From assembly GCA_030673805.1 (NCBI GenBank), contig DAOVIH010000009.1, positions 1 to 21,323 on the forward strand: 21,323 nucleotides of DNA. Direction: 5' to 3'. The DNA is from Candidatus Bathyarchaeota archaeon (GTDB lineage: Archaea; Thermoproteota; Bathyarchaeia; Bathyarchaeales; Bathycorpusculaceae). The notes below the pieces were generated by a model that was not told the DNA's origin, did no database searches, and saw only the letters and a program-made list of their open reading frames with translations. Below, piece by piece: positions 7,225 to 14,126 of this stretch. The number at the start of each line of letters is the position of its first letter. Position 1 is the stretch's first letter. Made by a program: the position numbers and the translations under genes.

Positions 7225-8598
7225 CTAGTTCTTCAGCTTAAGTTTCAAGCTTTCGATGAGAGAGTTCAGTTTTCTGCTAGTTTCTACAGGGTATGTTGGG
7301 GCACCTCTGAGTTTCTTGTATTTTTGGGGAAGGCGAGATAGGTTTTCTAAACATGTTTGTCTTATTTGTTCTAAAGAGGGAAGATCGTAGGTTATCTTAC
7401 CCTTCGCCATCATCTTGACAAGCAAAGGCTCACCTTCAGTACTTTCATCTGCCAATGTAATCACGTCCTTAACAAGATTTTCAGTTCTATCTGATAATCT
7501 GTGAACTTGTTTTCTTCCCGGAAGGGTGACTTTGCCTTCGCTTAATTTCATTACAGGCAGAAAAATCCCTTTAGACCCCATTCTTTCGCAAAGCTTGTAG
7601 ATTACATCAGTATAGGGCATATCAGCTGAAGTACCCAATTGTGTCCCCACTCCAAAAACGTCTATCTTTGCCTTTTTGCTGTTTAGTTCGGCAATTTTGT
7701 ACTCATCAAGGTCACCACTAGCCAATATACGAATATACCCTAGGCCTTGTTCATCTAGGAAAACTCTAACTTTGTTGCTCGTTTCCGCCAAGTCCCCGCT
7801 GTCCAACCTTACTCCTCCCAAGCAATAACCTTCCTTTTCGAGTTCTTTGGCAACTACTGAGGCCTTTCTAACACCTTCTAAATAATCATAAGTATCAACC
7901 AGAAGGGTTGACTTGTTTGGGAATGTCTTTACGAAAGATCGGAAAGAGGCTAATTCTTCTTCAAAAGACATAACAAAAGAATGTGCCATTGTACCAAATA
8001 ATGGAATACCATACGTCAACCCGGCGAGAACGTTGGAAGTTCCATTAAACCCGGCTATGTAGCTGCAGCGCGCAACTTTCATTCCCGCATCGACACCGTG
8101 CTCCCGCCTTAAGCCGAATTCGACTACAGACTTTCCTTTAGCAGCATGTACAACCCTGAAAGCTTTTGTTGCCAACATGGTCTGCAAGTTTACAGTGTTC
8201 AGTAGAAAAGTTTCCACCAACTGAGCCTCTATTATTGGAGCGGTAACTCTAATCAACGGTTCATTTGGGAAAACCACAGTTCCTTCAGGGACAGCCCAAA
8301 CATCGCCTGTGAATCTAAATTCCTTGAGATAATCCAGAAACCTGTCTTTGAATCCTTGGGCTTTCAAAAAAGCAATATGTTTATCTGTGAATCTCATACT
8401 TCTCAAAAAAAGAAGAACTTGTTCCAAGCCAGCGAAAAGGAAATAGGAGCGATTCTTAGGTAGCCTCCTAATAAGAAGATCAAATGTAGCTGGTTCAAAC
8501 TTTTTATTGTCAAAATAACTGGCACACATAGTGAACTCGTAAAAATCGGTTAACATACTCATGTTTTCTTCAATAAGAAAATCCAAAAAAGAGTGCAT
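7225..8598 (-). CDS. pncB: Nicotinate phosphoribosyltransferase
   Basis: The 457-residue enzyme converts nicotinate and PRPP to nicotinate mononucleotide, salvaging nicotinate for NAD. Diagnostic segments are SMLTDFYEFTM near the N-terminus, EFGLRREHG (160-168), FNGTSNVLAG, and GTMAHSF with His206, the position autophosphorylated during ATP-coupled catalysis in this family. The PRPP/phosphate-binding half contains VRLDSGDL and DVFGVGTQLGTS. The C-terminal portion is compact, as in archaeal and thermophilic enzymes. The ATG at 8598 lies about 27 nt from a minus-strand TATA box at 8621-8629, so the transcript is predicted to be leaderless. An internal ATG at residue 13 or 15 is a less likely start. 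It is divergent from the aIF1 gene and first in the leftward block. Confidence 0.9.
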   Translation of the reverse strand: MHSFLDFLIEENMSMLTDFYEFTMCASYFDNKKFEPATFDLLIRRLPKNRSYFLFAGLEQVLLFLRSMRFTDKHIAFLKAQGFKDRFLDYLKEFRFTGDVWAVPEGTVVFPNEPLIRVTAPIIEAQLVETFLLNTVNLQTMLATKAFRVVHAAKGKSVVEFGLRREHGVDAGMKVARCSYIAGFNGTSNVLAGLTYGIPLFGTMAHSFVMSFEEELASFRSFVKTFPNKSTLLVDTYDYLEGVRKASVVAKELEKEGYCLGGVRLDSGDLAETSNKVRVFLDEQGLGYIRILASGDLDEYKIAELNSKKAKIDVFGVGTQLGTSADMPYTDVIYKLCERMGSKGIFLPVMKLSEGKVTLPGRKQVHRLSDRTENLVKDVITLADESTEGEPLLVKMMAKGKITYDLPSLEQIRQTCLENLSRLPQKYKKLRGAPTYPVETSRKLNSLIESLKLKLKN

Positions 8599-8620
8599 AC
8601 GCTATACTTGATAATGAGAA

Positions 8621-8629
8621 AATTTAATT
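8621..8629 (-). promoter_or_regulatory. Predicted TATA box of pncB, leaderless
   Basis: The minus-strand reading aattaaatt is centred 27 nt upstream of the pncB ATG. This is the normal archaeal TATA-to-start distance and predicts an mRNA that begins at, or next to, the start codon. Confidence 0.5.
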
Positions 8630-8744
8630 CTTTCTGAATTTACATAAAGACATCAGCCTTCAGCCAATTCTCCAAGTTAGAACCCTGAAAAACAACAAGC
8701 GACAAAACTATCAAATCGCAAATAGGCCAGAATTGATTTGAAAC

Positions 8745-8779
8745 TCTTATATACCGCAACATCTCATCTTACGATGAGA
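8745..8779 (+). promoter_or_regulatory. TATA box and 7-bp palindrome ahead of the aIF1 gene
   Basis: TATA-like cttatatac is at 8745-8753. A perfect inverted repeat TCTCATC-ttac-GATGAGA spans 8762-8779, covering the predicted transcription start (about 8774) and ending four bases before the ATG at 8783. It could be an operator or an RNA hairpin. Confidence 0.4.
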
Positions 8780-8782
8780 CTC

Positions 8783-9091
8783 ATGGCGGCAGTTTGTTCA
8801 ACATGCGGGCTTCCAAATGACATCTGCGTTTGTGGAGAGATAGAGAAGGAACAACAAAGGATTCGCATAAGGGCTGAAACAAGGAAATACGGCAGACCAA
8901 CAACAGTAATCGATGGTATGGACGAGCGTACCTCCAATCTCGTGGCCATAGCCAAGAAAATGAAGGCTTTTTGTGCGTGCGGTGGAACTTCAAAAAACGG
9001 CCAGATTATGTTGCAAGGAGACCACCGGGAGAGAGTTCGTGAATACCTAGTTAAGTCAGGGTATCCCGAAGCTAACATTGAACTGCAATAG
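8783..9091 (+). CDS. Translation initiation factor aIF1 (SUI1/eIF1 family) with N-terminal zinc finger
   Basis: A 102-residue SUI1-domain protein. It begins with a small metal-binding knuckle (C5-x2-C8, C15-x-C17; MAAVCSTCGLPNDICVC), followed by the SUI1 beta-alpha-beta-beta-alpha core: RIRIRAETRKYGRPTTVIDG, an alpha helix with LVAIAKKMKAFCACGGT, GQIMLQGDHRERVREYLVKSGYP. The CACGG(T/S) turn followed by a QGDHR element is characteristic of archaeal and eukaryotic eIF1. It acts on the small ribosomal subunit in start-codon selection. I prefer the ATG at 8783 because the Cys knuckle begins right after it; an in-frame ATG at 8774 falls on the predicted transcription start and could serve as a leaderless start. 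Confidence 0.9.
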   Translation: MAAVCSTCGLPNDICVCGEIEKEQQRIRIRAETRKYGRPTTVIDGMDERTSNLVAIAKKMKAFCACGGTSKNGQIMLQGDHRERVREYLVKSGYPEANIELQ

Positions 9092-9117
9092 TGTTCAACC
9101 AAAGGAGTGAGGTTTAA

Positions 9118-9324
9118 TTGAAGTTTTTGGAAAACACTCGTGACTTGCTTAGAACTTTAGAGCATGGAAAACCAATGAGAATTTTCTGTCCAAAATGTGG
9201 CGACCCCGAGATATCTAATTTCAGTCCTTTTGATCTTTGGTTGATGCCAATCAAATACGTGTGCCAGAAATGTGGCTATGTAGGCCCTATAGCAATGGAG
9301 CTAGAAAAAAAGGAAGATGAATAA
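9118..9324 (+). CDS. Small archaeal zinc-ribbon protein
   Basis: A 68-residue protein with a two-knuckle zinc ribbon: CPKCG at about residues 24-28 and CQKCG at about 49-53, separated by about 20 residues with an FSPFDLWLMPIKYV hydrophobic linker. An alpha helix of about 20 residues precedes it (KFLENTRDLLRTLEHGK). The TTG start is supported by GGAGTGAGGT directly upstream. It lies 26 bases after the aIF1 gene on the same strand, so it is likely co-transcribed, and this suggests a link with translation or transcription. Its specific function is unknown. Only 11 bases separate its end from the convergent TFB gene. Confidence 0.75.
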   Translation: MKFLENTRDLLRTLEHGKPMRIFCPKCGDPEISNFSPFDLWLMPIKYVCQKCGYVGPIAMELEKKEDE

Positions 9325-9335
9325 GTCACCGGGGA

Positions 9336-10274
9336 CTATTCAGGTAGCTCCAGCTTCAGTTGTTTTTTCAATGTCTTGTATCGATTTCTTACGGTGACTT
9401 CGGTAACTCCAGCAGCTTCCGCAATGTCTTTTTGCGTTTTCTTCTCGTTGTTCTGTAGACAGGCAATATAAAGAGCAGCAGCCGCCAAACCCATCGGATC
9501 TTTACCTGCAGATGCCCGTTGTCTTCTAGCTTCACGAAGGATGTGTACAGCAATCCCCTGGGTTTTACCGGAGATTCCAGTTCTTTCGGCAATTTTTGAA
9601 ACATATGTCAATGGGTCAGCAATGGGCATACGTATGTTAAGCTCACGGAGAAGAAGTCGGTAACAGCGAGCTACATCTTTCTTATCCACCAAGCTTGCCT
9701 CCGCTATTTCACGAAGGGTCCGTGGGGTACCGGTACCTCGACAAGCGGCATAAAGGGCAGCAGCAGCTATGGCCGCGATTGACCTTCCTCGAACTAGACC
9801 TTTGTCCAAGGCTTTTCGGTAGATGACTGCAGCTTTTTCTTTGATTGGTTGCGGGATGTAGACTTTGTCTGATAAGCGATCCAGCTCCGCCATGGCTTGG
9901 GCTAGGTTTCTGTCTATGGAAGAGTGCACCCTAGAGCGAATCTGCCATTTCCTCAAACGCCACATTTGAAGGCGAGTTTTAAGCGGCAGTTTTCTCCCAA
10001 AGGCATCTCTATCTACTTGGCTTATCGCTGTGGACAAACCTTTATCATGGACGGAGTACGAAGTTGGCACCCCCACTCTACTTCTTGAGGCCTTTTCTTC
10101 TTGGGTAAAAGCACGCCATTCTGGACCTTTGTCCATCATCTGCTCGAACAAAACAAGTCCACAATCTCCACAAACCGTTTCTCCAGTATCATAATCGTGA
10201 ATAAGGTTATCGCTATTGCACTCTGGACACTTGTCAATCAAACGCTGATGCGTTTTACCACCTTTTTTACTCAA
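9336..10274 (-). CDS. tfb: Transcription initiation factor B (TFB / TFIIB homologue)
   Basis: The 312-residue general transcription factor has all expected parts. The N-terminal zinc ribbon uses C16, C19, C35 and C38. The B-reader/B-linker region includes GPEWRAFTQEEKASRSRVGVP and the LSTAISQVDRDAFG stretch. Two cyclin-like repeats follow: about residues 115-205 (with AAALYAACRGTGTPRTLREIA) and about 210-305 (with LAAAALYIACLQNNEKKTQKDIAEAA). The last helix-turn-helix (VTEVTVRNRYKTLKKQL) is the BRE-recognition element. It recruits RNA polymerase to TBP-bound promoters. Start TTG at 10274 with GGTGAAG ahead of it. Length and domains are complete, so this looks like a standard housekeeping TFB. 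Confidence 0.95.
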   Translation of the reverse strand: MSKKGGKTHQRLIDKCPECNSDNLIHDYDTGETVCGDCGLVLFEQMMDKGPEWRAFTQEEKASRSRVGVPTSYSVHDKGLSTAISQVDRDAFGRKLPLKTRLQMWRLRKWQIRSRVHSSIDRNLAQAMAELDRLSDKVYIPQPIKEKAAVIYRKALDKGLVRGRSIAAIAAAALYAACRGTGTPRTLREIAEASLVDKKDVARCYRLLLRELNIRMPIADPLTYVSKIAERTGISGKTQGIAVHILREARRQRASAGKDPMGLAAAALYIACLQNNEKKTQKDIAEAAGVTEVTVRNRYKTLKKQLKLELPE

Positions 10275-10388
10275 ACTACTTCACCAAATTCAGTATTTCG
10301 CGCAGAACCGTGAACTAAATTAGTCGTTCCCTTCTGCTATGAGAAAACACCCATCCGGCCCGCGCAAACTAAAAAGTGCATCAACACT

Positions 10389-10403
10389 AATATATAAATT
10401 TTA
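10389..10403 (+). promoter_or_regulatory. Strong predicted TATA box of a small transcription unit
   Basis: The sequence aatatataaattttatgg is one of the best TATA matches in the window and faces right. A start of transcription near 10415-10420 is predicted, about 10 nt before the ATG at 10429. No large gene lies downstream before the tRNA. Confidence 0.5.
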
Positions 10404-10428
10404 TGGTTTAAACAGAAGGATTTGAGTA

Positions 10429-10482
10429 ATGTCAAAGAAACACTTGCCTCAAAAACTGATTAATCTACTTAAGAACGGTTGA
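10429..10482 (+). CDS. Possible 17-residue peptide, first frame of the small transcription unit
   Basis: The frame reads MSKKHLPQKLINLLKNG, a basic, amphipathic peptide, and ends in TGA. A GAAGGA sequence eight bases before the ATG could be its ribosome site. After the TGA the same frame stays open for 22 codons (beginning FANAPARTPQ). The peptide may be real, a leader, or a remnant, or the RNA may be non-coding. I do not recognise a family. Confidence 0.2.
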   Translation: MSKKHLPQKLINLLKNG

Positions 10483-10489
10483 TTTGCCA

Positions 10490-10585
10490 ATGCCCCCGCT
10501 AGGACCCCCCAATCAGCATTTTTGGTGGCTTTCAAAACCATTGTTCCGTAAGAATAAGCGGAAATTCCCAAGGACAGAGCTATAA
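10490..10585 (+). CDS. Possible 31-residue basic peptide, second frame of the small transcription unit
   Basis: The frame starts with ATG and reads MPPLGPPNQHFWWLSKPL, followed by a strongly basic tail (FRKNKRKFPR) and TAA. It is rich in Pro, Trp and Lys/Arg, which is unusual for random AT-rich sequence. GGTTGA, overlapping the stop of the previous frame, lies about seven bases ahead and may act as its ribosome site. Alternatively, the segment is part of a structured RNA: TGGT/ACCA and TTCCG/CGGAA short stems with 10-nt loops can be drawn. No family is recognised. Confidence 0.3.
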   Translation: MPPLGPPNQHFWWLSKPLFRKNKRKFPRTEL

Positions 10586-10594
10586 GAGAATAGG

Positions 10595-10601
10595 TTTTTT
10601 T
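10595..10601 (+). terminator. Oligo-T terminator of the small transcription unit
   Basis: A run of seven T residues follows the TAA at 10585 by nine bases. Archaeal RNA polymerase terminates on such T-runs without needing a hairpin. Together with the TATA box at 10389 it bounds a transcript of about 180 nt. Confidence 0.4.
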
Positions 10602-10636
10602 CGCAGAAGACAGCACGAAAGCTTATAATTAAAAAG

Positions 10637-10648
10637 TTTTATTTAAAA
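10637..10648 (+). promoter_or_regulatory. Predicted TATA box of tRNA-Gln
   Basis: The stretch tttatttaaa lies about 26-36 nt before the tRNA 5' end at 10674, the expected position for an archaeal tRNA promoter. Confidence 0.45.
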
Positions 10649-10673
10649 GGACTCTCCTGCATTCAGTTAATGA

Positions 10674-10746
10674 AGCCCGGTGGTGTAGCGGACAAGCATA
10701 GCGGGCTTTGGACCCGCTGACGAGAGTTCGAATCTCTCCCGGGCTA
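10674..10746 (+). tRNA. tRNA-Gln (anticodon UUG)
   Basis: The 73-base gene folds into a full cloverleaf. The acceptor stem AGCCCGG pairs perfectly with CCGGGCT (seven pairs), with discriminator A at 10746. The D arm is GTGT/GCAT around a nine-base loop. The anticodon stem GCGGG/CCCGC encloses the loop CTTTGGA, giving anticodon TTG, which reads CAA glutamine codons. The T arm is GAGAG-TTCGAAT-CTCTC. The variable loop has four bases. There is no intron and no encoded CCA; the bases after the discriminator are CTAC. In archaea this tRNA is normally charged first with Glu and then amidated by the GatDE amidotransferase. Confidence 0.95.
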
Positions 10747-10847
10747 CTACATCAATGTTTCCAGTGTCAAGTAAGTGAATTTTAGGCTTAATTGAACTAG
10801 CTGATAATGCTTATTAATTTTAGTTGGAAACTATTGCACGACAAAGA

Positions 10848-11063
10848 ATGTCCACAGAAGAATTCGTTGAATATAAACGCAGGGAATTCTGTAAGAGTGT
10901 GAAATGCTCTGTTCAGCTTGAACTGAACCAACAAAAGGAAAACACTGAAGAGTATGAGAGAGTCAGGCAGTCCTGTAGGGCCAATTGCAGGTACACAACA
11001 TGGCAGTTTCACCATTGGCTCATAGACAATGGATATATTATCATTCGACCCATGAGAAACTAA
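10848..11063 (+). CDS. Small conserved-looking protein with paired cysteines (hypothetical)
   Basis: A 71-residue protein with charged helices and two cysteine pairs: FCKSVKC (C-x4-C) near residue 16 and SCRANC (C-x3-C) near residue 48. The C-terminus reads YTTWQFHHWLIDNGYIIIRP, with a conserved-looking Trp/His cluster. The spacing suggests a small metal-binding or disulfide-stabilised helical domain, with His also available as ligand. I have an impression of similar short proteins in Bathyarchaeia genomes but cannot confirm it. I prefer ATG at 10848; an in-frame TTG at 10824 would add eight residues. A TATA-like stretch at 10810-10822 lies about 30 nt ahead of the ATG. The function is unknown. 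Confidence 0.65.
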   Translation: MSTEEFVEYKRREFCKSVKCSVQLELNQQKENTEEYERVRQSCRANCRYTTWQFHHWLIDNGYIIIRPMRN

Positions 11064-11097
11064 AACCTTAAGCGGAAATAGTGCTAGTGGGTTTTAG
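11060..11097 (+). terminator. Inverted repeat overlapping the stop codon of the small Cys protein gene
   Basis: CTAAAACC (11060-11067) and GGTTTTAG (11090-11097) are perfect complements separated by 22 bases. The left arm includes the TAA stop. The hairpin may mark the transcript end or stabilise the 3' end; a TTTT tract lies within the right arm. Confidence 0.3.
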
Positions 11098-11394
11098 CCT
11101 GCCTCGATATTGGCGCAAGTTGAGAGAATTTGTTGGAACTCTATACGTAGAGGATAGAAAGTAATGGGAGAAAGACTAACTCAGAGCTGGAATTTTTTGC
11201 GAGATTCTTGTCCCCTCCACCACCCTTTCTAGTGCGGTTCTCCAACAAAAAAGGGAAAACAAGAAAATAGTTGTGTTTATCGACTAGTTCCAACATATGT
11301 TGAAGGTATCCAGTTGAGAATGACGTTATGGCTGACTTCAATAACAAAAGATTATTTAACTCTGAAATCAACAGCTTCCGAGAGGATATAAAAA
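11064..11394. other. Intergenic region before the aldolase-family gene
   Basis: No convincing gene in 331 bases. It contains the hairpin at 11060-11097, and a perfect 10-base inverted repeat TGTTGGAACT (11131-11140) / AGTTCCAACA (11286-11295) whose arms lie 145 bases apart. The right end provides the ribosome site for the next gene (GAGAGG just before the ATG at 11395). A leftward open frame at 11141-11371 shows no protein-like character. Confidence 0.45.
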
Positions 11395-12192
11395 ATGGAA
11401 TGGGGAATGAAAAACCGGCTAGCTAGATTAATTCAAAAGGATGGTAAAGCCCTCTTTCTACCAGTAGACCATGGATATTTCCAGGGGCCAACCCATAAAC
11501 TGGAAAAGCCCGGAGAAACAATTGAGCCATTATTACCTTACGCAGACGCAATAATGCTCACAAGAGGGGTACTAAGGAACTGCGTGGATCCAAAAAACAC
11601 GAAACCGGTGATTCTAAGAGTCTCAGGGGGGGCAAGTGTCGTTGGAGAAAACTTAGCCAACGAAGGGTTAATAACCTCAATCACTGAAATTTTAAGGGTC
11701 AACGCCAGCGCAGTGTCCATGTCAGTTTTCATAGGAAGCAAGTACGAACATCAAAGTCTCCTAAACTTGACAAAGCTTGTGGACAGCTGTGAAGACTACG
11801 GAATTCCAGTGATGGCTGTAACCGCGGTAGGAAGAGAGTTGGAAAAAAGGAAAGCTAGATATTTGGCGTTATGTTGCCGAATCGCCGCGGAACTAGGTGC
11901 TAGGGTAGTTAAAACGTATTATTGTGAACAAGAATTTCACAAAGTTGTTGAAGGGTGTCCGGTACCAGTTGTAATCGCCGGAGGTCCCAAAGTGGACTCT
12001 GAAAAGGAAGTCTTCGAATTTGTCTACGATGGACTTCAACAAGGCGCCATCGGAGTTAACCTTGGAAGAAACATCTGGCAAACGGAGTATCCAGTTGGAA
12101 TGATACGAGCCATAAGAGCCATAATCCACGAAAACTACACTCCTAAAGAAGCCCAGAACCTATTTGAACAAATCAGAGCAGAAAAGGCATAA
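11395..12192 (+). CDS. DhnA/LsrF-type class I aldolase-family enzyme (3-hydroxy-5-phosphonooxypentane-2,4-dione thiolase-like)
   Basis: A 265-residue TIM-barrel enzyme of the DeoC/LsrF/archaeal FBA superfamily. It opens MEWGMKNRLARLI, then has FLPVDHGYFQGPT (phosphate and substrate loop), ILRVSGGASVVGENLANEG, and GARVVKTYY with Lys173 as the Schiff-base lysine. IAGGPK and GAIGVNLGRNIWQ form the C-terminal phosphate site. It most resembles proteins annotated as LsrF, which in enterobacteria cleaves phosphorylated AI-2 breakdown product. No lsr kinase, transporter or regulator is near, so quorum-signal degradation is unlikely; another aldol or thiolysis reaction on a phosphorylated keto-sugar is probable. 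The zinc dehydrogenase gene follows after 25 bases and is likely co-transcribed. Confidence 0.8.
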   Translation: MEWGMKNRLARLIQKDGKALFLPVDHGYFQGPTHKLEKPGETIEPLLPYADAIMLTRGVLRNCVDPKNTKPVILRVSGGASVVGENLANEGLITSITEILRVNASAVSMSVFIGSKYEHQSLLNLTKLVDSCEDYGIPVMAVTAVGRELEKRKARYLALCCRIAAELGARVVKTYYCEQEFHKVVEGCPVPVVIAGGPKVDSEKEVFEFVYDGLQQGAIGVNLGRNIWQTEYPVGMIRAIRAIIHENYTPKEAQNLFEQIRAEKA

Positions 12193-12217
12193 AACCTATT
12201 CAGCATTGGGTTAATCC

Positions 12218-13249
12218 ATGTTTGTAGCGATGTACCACAACAACAAGGACATCCGGATTCAACAAATGCCTAAACCGGAAATTGGAACTGATGAAATCCT
12301 GCTAAAGGTTATGGCCTGCGGCATATGTGGAAGCGATGTCATAGAATGGTACAGAGCTCCAAAGGCACCACGGGTTCTAGGCCACGAAGCAACTGGAATC
12401 ATAGAGAAAACTGGAGAGAAAGTATCGCAATACAAGGTTGGAGACAGAGTTTTCGTATCGCATCATGTACCCTGCAACAGGTGCAGGTATTGTCTGAGGG
12501 GACACCACACCGCATGCGAAACACTTCACACCACTAACTACTATCCTGGAGGGTTAGCTCAATACATAAAAGTGCCAAGGATAAACGCAGAAAAGGGCAT
12601 CTACAAACTACCCTCAGACATGTCCTTTCACGAGGGAACTTTTGTTGAACCTTTAGCATGTACAATTCGAGGACAACGACTTTCAGGAATCCAGAAAGAA
12701 GACACGTTACTAGTGATTGGCAGCGGAATTTCAGGAATACTTCACATCAAACTAGCTAAACTTAAGGGTGTAAAGAGGATAATCGCAGCCGACATAAAAC
12801 CCTCCCGCTTGAAGATGGCTAAGAGGTTTGGAGCCCACTACACGATAAATGCTGAAGGGAAAAACTTTCCAGAAAAACTAGCAGAGATTAACCAGGGAAG
12901 AGAAGCGGACCAAGTTTTTGTTTGCACAGGAGCTATGAAGGGTACCTTAGCAAGTTTAGAATGTGTGGAAAAAGGAGGAACAATACTCTTTTTTGCCGTT
13001 CCCGATCCAAAATTCCGAATTCCAGTCCCTGTGACAAAGTTTTGGAGGAAAGAGATAACCATAAGAACCTCCTACGGGGCAGCCCCTCAAGACTTAGAGG
13101 AAGCTCTAGAAATCCTAGCGCGGAAAAGAATAAACGTTAATGACATGATAACTCACAAGCTAAGCTTACAAGAAACTGCTCAAGGGTTCAGACTCGTAGA
13201 AAAGGCAGACAATTCACTGAAGATCATCGTTGAACCCAACAGGAATTAG
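12218..13249 (+). CDS. Zinc-dependent medium-chain alcohol/polyol dehydrogenase
   Basis: A 343-residue MDR-family enzyme. The catalytic zinc site is formed by Cys37 (GICGSD), His56-Glu57 (GHEATGII) and a Glu in FVEPLACTIRG. The structural zinc has four cysteines at 86, 89, 92 and 100 (CNRCRYCLRGHHTAC). The Rossmann fold shows VIGSGISGILHIKLAK followed by IIAADIKPSRLKMAKRFGA; the Asp at the end of the second strand favours NAD over NADP. Length and motifs match sorbitol/threonine dehydrogenase-like oxidoreductases. Its operon partner is the LsrF-like aldolase gene, which suggests the pair acts on the same sugar-derived or keto-polyol intermediate. The exact substrate cannot be read from sequence. 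Confidence 0.85.
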   Translation: MFVAMYHNNKDIRIQQMPKPEIGTDEILLKVMACGICGSDVIEWYRAPKAPRVLGHEATGIIEKTGEKVSQYKVGDRVFVSHHVPCNRCRYCLRGHHTACETLHTTNYYPGGLAQYIKVPRINAEKGIYKLPSDMSFHEGTFVEPLACTIRGQRLSGIQKEDTLLVIGSGISGILHIKLAKLKGVKRIIAADIKPSRLKMAKRFGAHYTINAEGKNFPEKLAEINQGREADQVFVCTGAMKGTLASLECVEKGGTILFFAVPDPKFRIPVPVTKFWRKEITIRTSYGAAPQDLEEALEILARKRINVNDMITHKLSLQETAQGFRLVEKADNSLKIIVEPNRN

Positions 13250-13281
13250 ACATCAATCGGACAAGACTCAAGAAAATCAAG

Positions 13282-13311
13282 TAGGTGTAGCACCTAGCCA
13301 ACCTGTTTTTT
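13282..13311 (+). terminator. Hairpin with T-run between convergent genes
   Basis: TAGGTG-tag-CACCTA (13282-13296) is a perfect six-base stem, followed at 13306-13311 by six T residues. It lies 32 bases after the dehydrogenase stop and overlaps the stop codon of the convergent S51-like gene. It looks like the dehydrogenase terminator. Confidence 0.4.
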
Positions 13312-13929
13312 CTTTCCATTTTCAAACAGAAAGACGTTACCAAGTGAGGATAAAACACCTTTGTCGCAAACAAGGGCGGAACGTTCGGCTATTGCATAAA
13401 TCGCCTCTTCCTGAGATAGGCTTTTAAGCTCAACATCTCTGGAGGGTTTGTAATGAACTTTTGCAGTTAGACTCACCAGATTAAGACCTTCAATGACAAA
13501 AGTCTTTGGGTCTTTGCCTTTCCTCGTCAAGACACACCTTTTGCATAACGCCAAAGCTCCTGCGCTTCTCCCAACGATGACTCCTTCATATTCTTTCAAC
13601 AAAAGGTCCATCTTTTTGTTTCTAAAACGCTCAATTAAGAAAGTTGTGAATCCCCCAGGAAGGTATATTAGATCTGAGTCATCAGCTTTTCTCGCGATTT
13701 TTCTGAACGAAAAAGAATACTCAATAAAAAAGACCGCTCCTGCACCAATGTCTTCGAAGTATTCTGTTAGTAGTTCTCGATTTTTCGCAGACCAACCAAT
13801 CGATTTCGAAGCCCATGGAAAAACTAGAATAGACGGATTCTGACCAGCATCGTCGAATGCTAATTCATTGACTGGTTTAGCATCCCTTTTCGCTATGTTC
13901 TCCCCACCAAGAAGATACACTTTGGGCAT
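13294..13929 (-). CDS. Peptidase S51-like / class I glutamine amidotransferase-like protein
   Basis: A 211-residue protein of the dipeptidase E / cyanophycinase group. The nucleophile elbow GRSAGALALC has Ser122 in the G-x-S-A-G context, and the preceding LPGGFTTFL (89-97) matches the oxyanion loop. The N-terminus MPKVYLLGGEN and the FPWASKSIGWSAKNRELL stretch fit the Rossmann-like core. These enzymes cleave small peptides, often at Asp, or isopeptides in the cytoplasm; the substrate here is unknown. A minus-strand TATA-like element at about 13948-13956 (aattaaact) lies about 23 nt before the ATG at 13929, predicting a leaderless mRNA. It is convergent with the dehydrogenase gene. Confidence 0.75.
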   Translation of the reverse strand: MPKVYLLGGENIAKRDAKPVNELAFDDAGQNPSILVFPWASKSIGWSAKNRELLTEYFEDIGAGAVFFIEYSFSFRKIARKADDSDLIYLPGGFTTFLIERFRNKKMDLLLKEYEGVIVGRSAGALALCKRCVLTRKGKDPKTFVIEGLNLVSLTAKVHYKPSRDVELKSLSQEEAIYAIAERSALVCDKGVLSSLGNVFLFENGKKKQVG

Positions 13930-13947
13930 ACATTAAAGAAAAAATCC

Positions 13948-13956
13948 ACAAGTTTA
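13948..13956 (-). promoter_or_regulatory. Predicted TATA box of the S51-like gene
   Basis: The minus-strand aattaaact centred near 13952 sits about 23 nt ahead of the ATG, consistent with leaderless transcription. Confidence 0.35.
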
Positions 13957-14126
13957 ATTTGTTTGTATCTCAAATAGAATTATACTATTCTTTTCTGTGC
14001 TTTTGCAGATAGAAATATTCCGAACAAAAGTTATTGGGTCATTTCTTCGAAGACAAAACACTTGTCTGCCTTGCCAGATTGCATGGATACATGTTATTTT
14101 CATTCGTGTTCTGTTATTATGAAAGC

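Larger units (their letters stand above)
10275..10673. other. Intergenic region between TFB and tRNA-Gln
   Basis: About 399 bases with no large gene. It holds the TFB promoter side, a strong TATA box at 10389-10403, two tiny rightward frames (10429-10482 and 10490-10585), an oligo-T run at 10595-10601 and the tRNA promoter at 10637-10648. The small frames are listed separately. Confidence 0.5.

Noticed and set aside
8764..9102. Leftward frames opposite the aIF1 gene
   Set aside because: They are antisense to a clear SUI1-domain gene and contain no motif of their own.
11131..11295. 10-base perfect inverted repeat TGTTGGAACT / AGTTCCAACA with arms 145 bases apart, as possible mobile-element ends
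   Set aside because: No transposase or target duplication lies between the arms, and a 10-base match in about 330 bases is expected by chance a few times in a hundred.
11141..11371. Leftward open frame of 76 codons in the intergenic region
   Set aside because: Low-complexity hydrophobic and GGGG-containing translation, no ribosome site, no recognisable motif.
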